A stretch of DNA of 8,601 nt from Clostridia bacterium (GCA_029256345.1 JAQSYC010000150.1:1-8601); one strand, 5' to 3'. Shown: positions 1-6,396, numbered from the stretch's first letter. The notes: generated from the letters alone by a model not told the origin. Numbers and translations: made by a program.

Positions 1-1650
1 AGATTTGTTTTCATCCAGTATAGTCATCGCAATATTCGAAGCGTGGTCTGATATACGCTCGAGATTGCTAATAATATCTAAAAATATAACCCCTGCTATG
101 GAGCTGCACTTGTTTTCTGAAAGACGTTTAATATGTCTTGAACGGAGTTTTTCTTCCATACGGTCCACAGTCTGCTCTAGCGGCAAAGCTTGCTTAGCAA
201 TGGTTTTATCATCAAATTCATAGGCTTGTAGAGAAAGTTCAATACATTTGATGGTGACATCAGTAATTTCTTTTAGCTCTCTCATAGCTATGTCTGAAAA
301 TGTCTCATTTTCTTTGATAAGAATATCCGCCAGTTCTGCTATGTTATCTGCATGGTCTCCAACCCTTTCAATATCACTTACTGTATGAAAAAGCCCTGTA
401 ATTGTCCCATGCTCCTGCTCAGAAATAGATATATTTGAAAGCTTAACCAGATAGTGATTAATACCATGCTGTAGTTGATTGATAATCTTTTCTCTTTCAA
501 ATACTTCTTGTGCTTTATTTTGGTCTTTTTCATATATTGCCTGCATAGCCGTTTTTGTATTTTGAATAGACATATTTCCCATGCGTACAACTTCTTTAAT
601 CGCATTTCCTACTGCAAAGGAAGGTGTCTCTAAAATACGTTCGTCCAAATGCTGCAATTCTCCTTCTGAAACCTCTTCTTTACCAGCTATAATTTTTTCT
701 GCTAGACTGACTAAACCTCCTGCAAATGGAAAGAGCATAATAGTACAGACTATGTTAAATGTAGTATGAACAATACTTATTTGTACTACGTCAATATTAG
801 TTCTTCCGAACTCTGGCATAATAAATTGAAATATGACAAAACCAATAATACCAAATATAATGGATCCTATAATATTAAATAACAAATGAATAATCGCTGC
901 TCTTTTACCATTTTTACTTGCTCCAATACTTGAAAGCATTGCAGTAATACATGTCCCAATATTTTGTCCTAAAATAATATAAATAGCTGTATTCCATGGA
1001 ACTAATGCAGCCGTGGCTAATGCCTGAAGAATACCTACTGATGCTGAAGAACTTTGGATAATCGCTGTCACAATAGTTCCTGTTAAAATACCCAGAAGTG
1101 GGTTACTTCCCAGCATTATAAATAACTGTTTAACCTCATCTAATTTGCTCAGAGGTTTTGCAGCATTGCTCATCATCTCTAGGCCTAAAAATAATGCACC
1201 AAACCCAAACAATATTTGTCCTATATGTTTTAAAGTCTGTTTTTTTGCAAACATAATCAATATCACACCAATAACAATACAGATTGGCGCTACTACAGCA
1301 GGCTTTAGAAACTCAGTCCATTCACCTAAAGATACAATCCAGGCTGTGACCGTTGTACCTATATTGGCCCCCATAATAACACCCACTGCTTGCTTAAGTG
1401 ACATCAGACCTGCATTTACAAAACCTACTACCATCACAGTAGTAGCCGATGAACTTTGAATAAGACCCGTTACTCCCGCCCCCACCAAAACACCTAAAAA
1501 TCGATTATTTGTCAAAACACCTAACAAATTTTTCATACGACTTCCAGCCGCTTTTTGTAAGCCCTCACCTAAGTACTCCATGCCAAAAAGAAATAGTCCA
1601 AACCCGCCTAAAAATCCTAGGGCTACGTTTAACCAGCTTACTTCATTCAT
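1..1650 (-). CDS. Na/Pi cotransporter family protein with C-terminal PhoU-like domain (partial, 3' end cut by window)
   Basis: The frame is open for 550 codons from the ATG at 1650-1648 to base 1 with no stop, so only the extreme C-terminus is missing. The membrane half carries the two inverted Na_Pi_cotrans repeats, each with the signature QSSSA (Q65-A69 and Q199-A203). Between and after them lie hydrophobic helices with glycine-rich motifs such as MGANIGTT and LGQNIGT. From about residue 340 the protein is soluble and helical, with the two PhoU-type signatures ERVGDHADNIAEL and ERISDHASNIA. Family knowledge: these proteins import phosphate with sodium, and the PhoU-like domain is thought to be regulatory. 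The start is supported by a GGGAGG Shine-Dalgarno at 1657-1662. It is a separate unit from the mnmA operon upstream, being split from it by a terminator and its own promoter. No pst/phoU genes are in view, so the link to phosphate regulation is by family only. Confidence 0.93.
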   Translation of the reverse strand, partial: MNEVSWLNVALGFLGGFGLFLFGMEYLGEGLQKAAGSRMKNLLGVLTNNRFLGVLVGAGVTGLIQSSSATTVMVVGFVNAGLMSLKQAVGVIMGANIGTTVTAWIVSLGEWTEFLKPAVVAPICIVIGVILIMFAKKQTLKHIGQILFGFGALFLGLEMMSNAAKPLSKLDEVKQLFIMLGSNPLLGILTGTIVTAIIQSSSASVGILQALATAALVPWNTAIYIILGQNIGTCITAMLSSIGASKNGKRAAIIHLLFNIIGSIIFGIIGFVIFQFIMPEFGRTNIDVVQISIVHTTFNIVCTIMLFPFAGGLVSLAEKIIAGKEEVSEGELQHLDERILETPSFAVGNAIKEVVRMGNMSIQNTKTAMQAIYEKDQNKAQEVFEREKIINQLQHGINHYLVKLSNISISEQEHGTITGLFHTVSDIERVGDHADNIAELADILIKENETFSDIAMRELKEITDVTIKCIELSLQAYEFDDKTIAKQALPLEQTVDRMEEKLRSRHIKRLSENKCSSIAGVIFLDIISNLERISDHASNIAMTILDENKS

Positions 1651-1656
1651 GATTAT

Positions 1657-1662
1657 CCTCCC
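1657..1662 (-). promoter_or_regulatory. Shine-Dalgarno site of the Na/Pi cotransporter
   Basis: On the minus strand GGGAGG precedes the ATG at 1650 with a 6-base spacer. It fixes the N-terminus as MNEVSWLN. Confidence 0.8.
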
Positions 1663-1685
1663 ATGCTAGTTTTACATCCAGACTC

Positions 1686-1714
1686 ATTTTATCATCGTTT
1701 TTTTTCATAGACAA
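1686..1714 (-). promoter_or_regulatory. Probable sigma-A promoter of the Na/Pi cotransporter
   Basis: On the minus strand TTGTCT (1709-1714) is followed after 17 bases by TAAAAT (1686-1691), about 35 bases before the start codon. Spacing is ideal, and each hexamer has only one or two departures from consensus. I see no convincing Pho-box direct repeats next to it, so phosphate control is not shown. Confidence 0.6.
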
Positions 1715-1802
1715 GTTATATTTCAATATTTTATATAAAAATATCTGTAGCATCTTTGTCTATTTTTGTAATATATGCATATTCTTTATAGTTTTTATGC
1801 AT

Positions 1803-1830
1803 AAAAAAAGAGGATAAATCCTCTTTTTTT
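1803..1830 (-). terminator. Rho-independent terminator of the iscR-nifS-nifU-mnmA operon
   Basis: A perfect 12-bp inverted repeat (1803-1814 with 1819-1830, loop 1815-1818) has a GAGGA core flanked by seven A and seven T residues, so either strand would give a hairpin and U-tract. The mnmA stop codon (1829-1831) touches the stem. The nearest gene ending here is mnmA on the minus strand. Confidence 0.85.
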
Positions 1831-2876
1831 ATAGTATTGTCCCGCCGCCAATAACAATGTCTTTATCATAAAATACCAAAGCTTGTCCAGGGGTGATCGC
1901 CCGTTGTTTGTCTTGAAATTCACATAAAATCGTTTCTTGGTCTATCATTTTGATGGTACAGGGTTGTGCCTGATGGCTATATCTGACCTTTGCTGAACAG
2001 ACAAGCTCTCCTTCAAGTTTTTCGAAAGCCATGAAATTGAGAGTATTGGCATAAACAGTGGTTGTAAAAAGTTCTTCATTATCCCCAATCATAACCGTAT
2101 TATCCTTGGCACTGATCTGGGTGACAAATACAGGTTTGCCTAAAGAAAGCCCAAGACCTTTTCTCTGTCCAATCGTATAATGAATAATCCCTTTATGCTG
2201 GCCTATCACTTTACCCTTTTTATTGATAAAAGCACCTTTTACAGGCGCTTTTCCTGTTTCTTCTTCAATATACTTAGCGTAGTCATCATCTGGCACAAAA
2301 CAGATTTCCTGACTGTCTGGTTTGGTTGCCACAGCCAGACCGATTTGTTTCGCTATAGCTCTTATTTCGTCTTTAGTATAGTCGCCAAGGGGCATCAGGG
2401 TATGAGCCAGCTGATTTTGTGTCAGATTATATAGGGCATAGGTCTGGTCTTTTGCTGCTGTCTTTGACTCTTTTAGCATGTATCTTCCTTGCTATATAGT
2501 CAGCACCTATTTGCAGTGCCTTAGTAAGCATGGATTCCCACTTAACATAACGATTACATGCAATACAGGGGTTAGGGGTTCTTGCATTCTGGTATTCCTC
2601 TAAAAAATAATCTATCACATGCTTTTTAAAATCATCTCTGAAATTAATCACATAATGGGGAATATCCAGCTTCTGACAGACTCTTCTGGCATCGTCTACA
2701 GCCGAAAGCCCACAGCAGCCGCCATCTTTGTCTTCCTCAGTATCTTTTTGCCAAATCTGCATCGTCATCCCAATCACTTCGTATCCCTGTTCCTTTAGAA
2801 GATATGCCGCTACTGAGCTGTCAACCCCGCCAGACATGCCAACAACTACTTTAGGCCGCATTTCTTCCTTAGCCAT
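1829..2876 (-). pseudogene. mnmA: tRNA-specific 2-thiouridylase MnmA, disrupted by an internal out-of-frame deletion
   Basis: MnmA activates U34 of Lys/Glu/Gln tRNAs with ATP and inserts sulfur to make 2-thiouridine. Two overlapping frames each carry half of it. The first (from ATG 2876, or ATG 2861 which has a better-spaced AAGGA) has the PP-loop SGGVDS (residues 15-20) and the NPCIAC block with catalytic Cys107. It reads correctly up to GADYIA (A129, codon 2492-2490). The second resumes as GRYMLKES at 2488 and holds the tRNA-contact KDQTY, the second catalytic Cys (SQEICFVPD, codon near 2302) and the whole C-terminal barrel. Between them about 12-13 residues normally present, including the near-invariant TGHYA block, are absent. 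The frame change implies a loss of 3n+2 bases, e.g. 35 or 38. The shifted first frame runs 22 wrong codons to a stop at 2427. The start overlaps the nifU stop by 8 bases. Identification is secure; whether the lesion is biological or an assembly error is open. Confidence 0.85.
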
Positions 2877-3318
2877 TACAACAACCAGTCCCTTCTTGAT
2901 GGTCATGATCATGGACATCTGCTTTAGGCTCTTCTAGTCCTTCTATCTCAATATTATTCTTTTTAGCATAATCCCAAAGAGCTGCATGAACGGCTTCTTC
3001 AGCTAATAGAGAGCAGTGCATTTTGACTGGTGGCAGCCCATCCAGTGCTTCTGCTACTGATTTATTCGTAATATGCAGTGCTTCTTGGATTGTCTTTCCG
3101 ATGACAAGTTCTGTAGCCATGGAGCTTGTAGCAACAGCTGCACCACATCCAAAAGTTTTAAACTTGGCATCTTGTATAATATCTTCTTCTATCTTTAGAT
3201 AAACTTTCATAATATCTCCGCATTTTGCATTTCCAACAGTACCTACACCACTGGCCTCTTCAATTTCTCCAACATTTCTAGGATTCATAAAATGATCCAT
3301 TACTTTTTCACTATACAT
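2869..3318 (-). CDS. nifU: Iron-sulfur cluster assembly scaffold NifU/IscU
   Basis: A U-type scaffold on which sulfur from the cysteine desulfurase and iron are assembled into clusters before transfer to apo-proteins; cytosolic. The 149-residue protein begins MYSEKVMDHFMNPRNVGEI, the typical clostridial NifU N-terminus. It keeps all three cluster ligands, Cys33 (GNAKCGD), Cys58 (FGCGAA) and Cys102 (MHCS), plus the conserved Asp35. I start it at ATG 3318 because GAGGTG lies 6 bases upstream; an in-frame GTG at 3327 sits inside that ribosome site and would only add three residues. It follows nifS after 37 bases and overlaps mnmA by 8. After the conserved domain there is a short acidic tail with HDHDH and a terminal CCNG, a possible metal-binding appendage. 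The gene looks fully functional, unlike its two partners. Confidence 0.95.
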   Translation of the reverse strand: MYSEKVMDHFMNPRNVGEIEEASGVGTVGNAKCGDIMKVYLKIEEDIIQDAKFKTFGCGAAVATSSMATELVIGKTIQEALHITNKSVAEALDGLPPVKMHCSLLAEEAVHAALWDYAKKNNIEIEGLEEPKADVHDHDHQEGTGCCNG

Positions 3319-3324
3319 AGTTTT

Positions 3325-3330
3325 CACCTC
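3325..3330 (-). promoter_or_regulatory. Shine-Dalgarno deciding the nifU start
   Basis: GAGGTG on the minus strand with a 6-base spacer to ATG 3318. The same bases contain the in-frame GTG (3327-3325), so initiation at that GTG would lack a ribosome site. This favours the MYSEKV start. Confidence 0.75.
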
Positions 3331-3355
3331 ACCGTTTGTCTTTTATATTTTAATT

Positions 3356-4507
3356 TTATTTGTTTGCTTTTAAAAACTCTTCATACAAAGGAGACATATC
3401 TCTCATTCTCTGCACAATCTGGGGCATCTTTTCGAGTACATAGTCAACTTGTTCTTTCGTCGTACTCTCTGCAAGTGTAAATCTTACAGAACCATGGGCT
3501 TTTTCATGGGGAAGCCCTAAAGCTAAAAGTACATGAGAAGGGTCAAGAGAACCTGATGTACAAGCCGAACCACTGGAAGCCGCTATACCATTCATATCTA
3601 ATAAAAGAAGTAATGACTCTCCTTCAACAAATTCAACACCAATATTAACATTATTAGAAAGTCTCTGGGTCTTATGTCCATTGAGCTTACAATAAGGAAT
3701 CTGAGTGATTAACCCTTGAATCAGCTCATCCCTAAGTGCAGTAATATTTTTTATTTTTTCTTCAAAATGGTCATAGGCCAGTTCCATAGCTTTTGCAAGC
3801 CCTACGATACCAGGTACATTTTCTGTTCCTGCCCTTCTACCTCTTTCTTGTGCGCCGCCATGGATAAAAGGTGCCGTTTTGATGCCTCTTTTGATATATA
3901 AAAGACCCGCTGATAAAGAAAGCAGGTCTATATTTTGTTCTTTAACATCTATCTTTACTTGACCTATTGCCTGTACGGCATCGGTATGAAAAATAATCTG
4001 ATGTTCTTTAGCTATTTGACCAATTTCACTAATAGGCATTATGGTTCCAATTTCATTGTTAGCATACATGATTGAAATAAGAATTGTTGAATCTTTAATA
4101 GCTTTCTTAACATCCTCGGGATTTACCATCCCCTCTTCGTCTACATCTAAATACGTTACCTCATAACCCTGTTTTTCTAAGTATTCGCAGGTATGCAATA
4201 CTGCATGATGCTCTATCTTAGATGTAATAATATGATTGCCTTTGGCTTTGTAAGCTTCTGCTATACCTTTAATGGCCCAGTTGTCAGCTTCTGTTCCACC
4301 ACTTGTAAAAAAGATTTCATTCGTATTGGCACCTAAGTATTTTGCCAGTGTCTCTCTTGCTTCATCAATAGCTTTTTTGTTAACCTGAGCCAGATGATAC
4401 ACGCTTGAAGGATTACCAAAATTCTCTGTAAAATAAGGAAGCATTATTTCTAATACTTCTTTTTTAACTGGTGTAGTTGCTGCATTATCAAAATATATCT
4501 TTTCCAT
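3356..4507 (-). CDS. nifS: Cysteine desulfurase (NifS/IscS type) lacking the PLP-lysine segment; probably inactive as read
   Basis: The family removes sulfur from L-cysteine using pyridoxal phosphate and a mobile cysteine, supplying NifU and MnmA. Almost every landmark is present in the 383 residues: DNAATTPV near the N-terminus, TSGGTEADN, IEHHAV, YANNEIGT, FHTDAVQA, GGAQERGRRAGTENV, and the catalytic cysteine in SGSACTSGS. The exception is the cofactor lysine. Relatives read SLSAHKFYGPKG(I/V)G followed by LYIKRG. Here the protein reads SLSA (A200, codon 3910-3908) directly into GLLYIKRG (G201, codon 3907-3905). Nine residues, 27 bases, are missing in frame, and adding them back gives about 392, close to usual size. 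Without that lysine the enzyme should not form its internal aldimine. The start ATG 4507 is preceded by AAGGAG, about 11 bases away. Second gene of the iscR operon, 25 bases after iscR. Confidence 0.9.
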   Translation of the reverse strand: MEKIYFDNAATTPVKKEVLEIMLPYFTENFGNPSSVYHLAQVNKKAIDEARETLAKYLGANTNEIFFTSGGTEADNWAIKGIAEAYKAKGNHIITSKIEHHAVLHTCEYLEKQGYEVTYLDVDEEGMVNPEDVKKAIKDSTILISIMYANNEIGTIMPISEIGQIAKEHQIIFHTDAVQAIGQVKIDVKEQNIDLLSLSAGLLYIKRGIKTAPFIHGGAQERGRRAGTENVPGIVGLAKAMELAYDHFEEKIKNITALRDELIQGLITQIPYCKLNGHKTQRLSNNVNIGVEFVEGESLLLLLDMNGIAASSGSACTSGSLDPSHVLLALGLPHEKAHGSVRFTLAESTTKEQVDYVLEKMPQIVQRMRDMSPLYEEFLKANK

Positions 4508-4532
4508 TATGATCTACACTCCTTAACTGCAT

Positions 4533-4982
4533 CTAAATGTAATAAATATGTGATGCCTCTTCATTTATTTTTTCATAATCTTCCATCAGCTGTTTCAAAC
4601 TGATACTATCTACTACTTTATTAATACTGTCTCTTATCTTTTCCCATACACCCCTTGTTACACACTTCCCATCTAATGTACAATGATAAGTATTATCCTC
4701 ACATGTACAATCAGTCGGAGCCAAAGAGCCCTCCAGTGCTCTCAGGATTTCTCCTATCGTAATATCTGCTGGATCTTTTGCTAAAAAATACCCACCCTGG
4801 GCTCCTCTTACGCTAGATACAAGCTCATTTTTTTTGAGAAGTGCCATCAGCTGTTCTAAATAATTTTCTGACATACATAGTCTCTCTGCAATACTCTTTA
4901 GTGCTATGTGCCTGTCTTTAGAATACACTGCTAAATCTACCATGGCCTGAAGGCCATATCTGCCTTTTGTTGATAATTTCAT
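4533..4982 (-). CDS. iscR: Rrf2-family Fe-S-sensing transcriptional regulator (IscR-like)
   Basis: Winged-helix repressor of the Rrf2 family that heads and probably autoregulates the Fe-S operon. The 149-residue protein opens with MKLSTKGRYGLQAMVDLA, the standard Rrf2 N-terminus. The recognition helix region follows (SENYLEQLMALLKK), then the wing VRGAQGGYFLAK. Residues 92-107 hold four cysteines (C92, C94, C101, C107) with the pattern C-x-C-x6-C-x5-C before VTRGVW. That matches the [2Fe-2S]-binding segment of IscR rather than the cluster-free CymR branch. The start ATG 4982 has GGAGGG 7 bases upstream. An in-frame TTG at 4997 overlaps the ribosome site and is not credible. It is the promoter-proximal gene, and a palindrome just downstream of the predicted transcription start is a plausible autoregulatory operator. 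Confidence 0.92.
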   Translation of the reverse strand: MKLSTKGRYGLQAMVDLAVYSKDRHIALKSIAERLCMSENYLEQLMALLKKNELVSSVRGAQGGYFLAKDPADITIGEILRALEGSLAPTDCTCEDNTYHCTLDGKCVTRGVWEKIRDSINKVVDSISLKQLMEDYEKINEEASHIYYI

Positions 4983-4989
4983 TTGCTTT

Positions 4990-4995
4990 CCCTCC
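4990..4995 (-). promoter_or_regulatory. Shine-Dalgarno deciding the iscR start
   Basis: GGAGGG on the minus strand, 7 bases before ATG 4982. It excludes the upstream in-frame TTG at 4997, which would place the ribosome site inside the coding region. Confidence 0.8.
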
Positions 4996-5020
4996 AATCC
5001 CTAGCTTTTTCGTAGGAATT
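4996..5020 (-). promoter_or_regulatory. Candidate IscR operator (25-bp imperfect palindrome)
   Basis: Arms AATCCCTA (4996-5003) and TAGGAATT (5013-5020) are inverted repeats with one mismatch around a 9-base centre. The layout, CCTA and TAGG half-sites with an A/T-rich middle and AAT/ATT ends, resembles known IscR/Rrf2 operators of about 25 bp. It lies directly downstream of the predicted start point of the iscR promoter, where a bound repressor would block transcription. The symmetry is seen; the role is inferred. Confidence 0.6.
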
Positions 5021-5028
5021 ATATACAC

Positions 5029-5057
5029 AGCATATCACTGGGTAATTTTTTTGTCAA
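5029..5057 (-). promoter_or_regulatory. Sigma-A promoter of the iscR-nifS-nifU-mnmA operon
   Basis: Minus strand: consensus TTGACA (5052-5057), a 17-base spacer, then TATGCT (5029-5034). This is the best promoter match in the window and predicts a start point near 5022, about 40 bases before iscR. Confidence 0.8.
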
Positions 5058-5103
5058 TATAAGTCTTGTAAAATTTTGTGTAGTTTTTTTTTATTTTTCA
5101 TCT

Positions 5104-5109
5104 TATAAT
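5104..5109 (+). promoter_or_regulatory. Possible -10 element for the NusG-II / Gx transporter pair
   Basis: A perfect TATAAT lies 54 bases before the start codon at 5163, in the divergent gap with iscR. There is no good -35 at the right distance (TAGTTT at 17 bases, TTGTGT at 22), so only the -10 is called. Confidence 0.4.
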
Positions 5110-5162
5110 AAACTAATGGGGTTTAATAGATAGACTTTTAAACGATCAGAAAGGATTTACTT

Positions 5163-5546
5163 ATGAAAAAAGGTAATTTAATCATTTTAGTTTTTATCGT
5201 ACTCATCCTTATAATAAGCTTAATTTCTATTTTTATACTTGGTTCTGATGCTACTTCTCCAACCGTGGCTAAGATCACGGTCTATGGAAAATTAGAAAAA
5301 ACAATCGATTTAAATGATGTCAAAGAGCCTTATGATTTTGAGGTAACAAATGGTACAGGCGGTTATAATGTTATCCATGTAGAACCTGGGAAAATTTGTA
5401 TTTCAGATGCCAACTGCCCTGACCATGTTTGTGTAAAAAAAGGGTATGTCACATCTAAGATTGCTCCCGCCGTGTGCATCCCTAATGGGGTTATGGTTGA
5501 GGTAGATGATCCAAACGCACCTGAAATCGACTCACTTTCACAGTAA
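5163..5546 (+). CDS. Membrane-anchored NusG domain II-containing protein
   Basis: A 127-residue protein with a basic start (MKKGN), one strong hydrophobic segment at about residues 6-27, and an extracytoplasmic domain from about 35. That domain matches the stand-alone NusG domain II family, with the typical closing pattern C79-x5-CPDHVC (C85, C90) then G and PAVCIPNGV (C105). The four cysteines are conserved in this family and may form disulfides or a metal site; that is inference. Despite the name it lacks the N-terminal domain of the transcription factor NusG and is unlikely to act on RNA polymerase. AAAGGA precedes the ATG at a normal distance. It is followed after 21 bases by a Gx-family membrane protein, a pairing common in Clostridia, where both often sit near flavin or Rnf-type redox genes. 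The function is not established. Confidence 0.85.
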   Translation: MKKGNLIILVFIVLILIISLISIFILGSDATSPTVAKITVYGKLEKTIDLNDVKEPYDFEVTNGTGGYNVIHVEPGKICISDANCPDHVCVKKGYVTSKIAPAVCIPNGVMVEVDDPNAPEIDSLSQ

Positions 5547-5567
5547 CCTAAAAAAGGAGAACTTAAA

Positions 5568-6074
5568 ATGTCACGTTTACACAAACTTATTTATTTGGCT
5601 ATGCTAGTGGCTATTTCATTAGTCATCTACATCGTTGAATTGCAGTTGCCCTCCCTCATACCTGTTCCTGGGGTAAAACTTGGGCTAGCTAATGTTGTTT
5701 CTCTCTGTGCACTGCTTATTTATGGCCCTTCAGAGGCTATCATCGTACTGCTACTCAGAGTTTTGCTTGGCAGTATGTTGACAGGTCAAATGGTTTCTCT
5801 AGCTTTTAGCTTGTCCGGCGGACTACTTAGCCTACTGTGCATGATTGTACTTAACAAATATTTTAGCAATTATATAAGCCTTTGGGCAATCAGCATTGCT
5901 GGCGGTGTCTGCCATAACATTGGTCAATTGTTTATAGCTTCTATCATTGTAGACACCCTAAAGATTTATTATTATCTGCCCATTCTGCTTATATCCGGTG
6001 TTATAACAGGTTATTTTATAGGATTGGCTGCAGATTTTATATCCAAACACCTAAAAAAAATGAGAATCAATTAA
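5568..6074 (+). CDS. Gx transporter family membrane protein (often labelled heptaprenyl diphosphate synthase component I)
   Basis: A 168-residue, strongly hydrophobic protein with about five membrane segments, roughly residues 7-30, 40-66, 75-97, 105-128 and 135-157. It matches the Gx_transp family, with the conserved PGVKLGLAN at 34-42 after a QLP..P motif and HNIGQ at 116-120. Database entries often carry over the name heptaprenyl diphosphate synthase component I. The sequence shows no prenyl-synthase DDxxD motif and looks like a small-substrate transporter subunit instead. A clear AAGGAG (5554-5559) sits 8 bases before the ATG. It is co-transcribed with the NusG-II gene upstream, and the stop lies inside the terminator stem, ending the unit. 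The substrate is unknown. Confidence 0.85.
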   Translation: MSRLHKLIYLAMLVAISLVIYIVELQLPSLIPVPGVKLGLANVVSLCALLIYGPSEAIIVLLLRVLLGSMLTGQMVSLAFSLSGGLLSLLCMIVLNKYFSNYISLWAISIAGGVCHNIGQLFIASIIVDTLKIYYYLPILLISGVITGYFIGLAADFISKHLKKMRIN

Positions 6075-6090
6075 TAGATTCTCATTTTTT
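6055..6090 (+). terminator. Rho-independent terminator of the NusG-II / Gx transporter operon
   Basis: A perfect 14-bp inverted repeat (6055-6068 with 6077-6090) has core TGAGAATC, an 8-base loop and a terminal run of six T. It overlaps the last codons and stop (6072-6074) of the Gx gene. Confidence 0.85.
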
Positions 6091-6396
6091 GTTACATATT
6101 TAGAACTATATTAGAATATAATTTAATATATTAGGTATTTATATAGTTAAATGAGCTTGAACTTAATAAATAATATATTATAGAGAATATACTACCTACT
6201 AGTGACTTCTGCTCCTAATGCCGGTTCATTTAGGAGCAGGACTATCTTTTGATTATAAACATTTTTATAAGTCCTAAGCTCATTATTTTACATATGGATT
6301 AAAAATTTATAAAAAGGGGATACTCTACCATTTTACAACTCTATGCTATATAGTATGCTTACTGTTTAAAAGTGTTACCTTTTATTTACTAATATT
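6091..6396. other. 306-bp AT-rich non-coding gap
   Basis: No credible gene lies here; the longest start-to-stop runs are under 25 codons and lack ribosome sites. It holds the nested inverted repeat at 6150-6284 and an isolated TATAAT at 6117-6122 without a good -35. Stretches of almost pure A/T fill the rest. No clear terminator for nagZ (ending at 6397) is visible; the best is a weak 5-bp AAAAG/CTTTT stem about 30 bases past its stop. Confidence 0.7.
6150..6284. repeat. Nested inverted repeat, possible structured RNA or small non-autonomous element
   Basis: Outer arms AATGAGCTT (6150-6158) and AAGCTCATT (6276-6284) pair perfectly. Further in, ACTTA (6161-6165) pairs with TAAGT (6268-6272), TAAA (6167-6170) with TTTA (6264-6267), and TTATA (6178-6182) with TATAA (6254-6258). 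The centre is a separate perfect 10-bp hairpin, CTGCTCCTAA (6209-6218) with TTAGGAGCAG (6230-6239), loop 6219-6229. Neither strand has a proper T-run after the central hairpin, so it is not a normal terminator. The A/T-only pairs could be chance; the outer 9-bp and central 10-bp stems are less likely to be. Confidence 0.5.

Noticed and set aside
5..1459. Short plus-strand open frames across the Na/Pi cotransporter, and a minus-strand one at 378-605
   Set aside because: They overlap a long, well-conserved minus-strand frame, lack ribosome sites and resemble no known protein.
1651..1828. Riboswitch or Pho-box in the leader of the Na/Pi cotransporter
   Set aside because: The predicted leader is only about 30 bases and no direct-repeat boxes or conserved aptamer elements were recognised.
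1829..2479. Separate functional gene from the ATG at 2479 (C-terminal half of MnmA)
   Set aside because: It lacks the PP-loop and first catalytic cysteine, and has no ribosome site; it is the continuation of the broken gene.
2427..2500. Programmed ribosomal frameshift in mnmA
   Set aside because: There is no slippery heptamer or downstream stimulator, and a frameshift would not explain the missing conserved block.
4983..4997. Upstream TTG start for iscR adding five residues
   Set aside because: The Shine-Dalgarno GGAGGG (4990-4995) would be inside the coding region; the family N-terminus begins at ATG 4982.
6209..6239. Central hairpin as a terminator for nagZ or the Gx operon
   Set aside because: No T-run follows on either strand, it is about 160 bases from the nagZ end, and the Gx operon already has a clear terminator at 6055-6090.
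6218..6277. 19-codon open frame starting MPVHLGAG in the intergenic gap
   Set aside because: It has no ribosome site, starts inside a hairpin and is too short to support.
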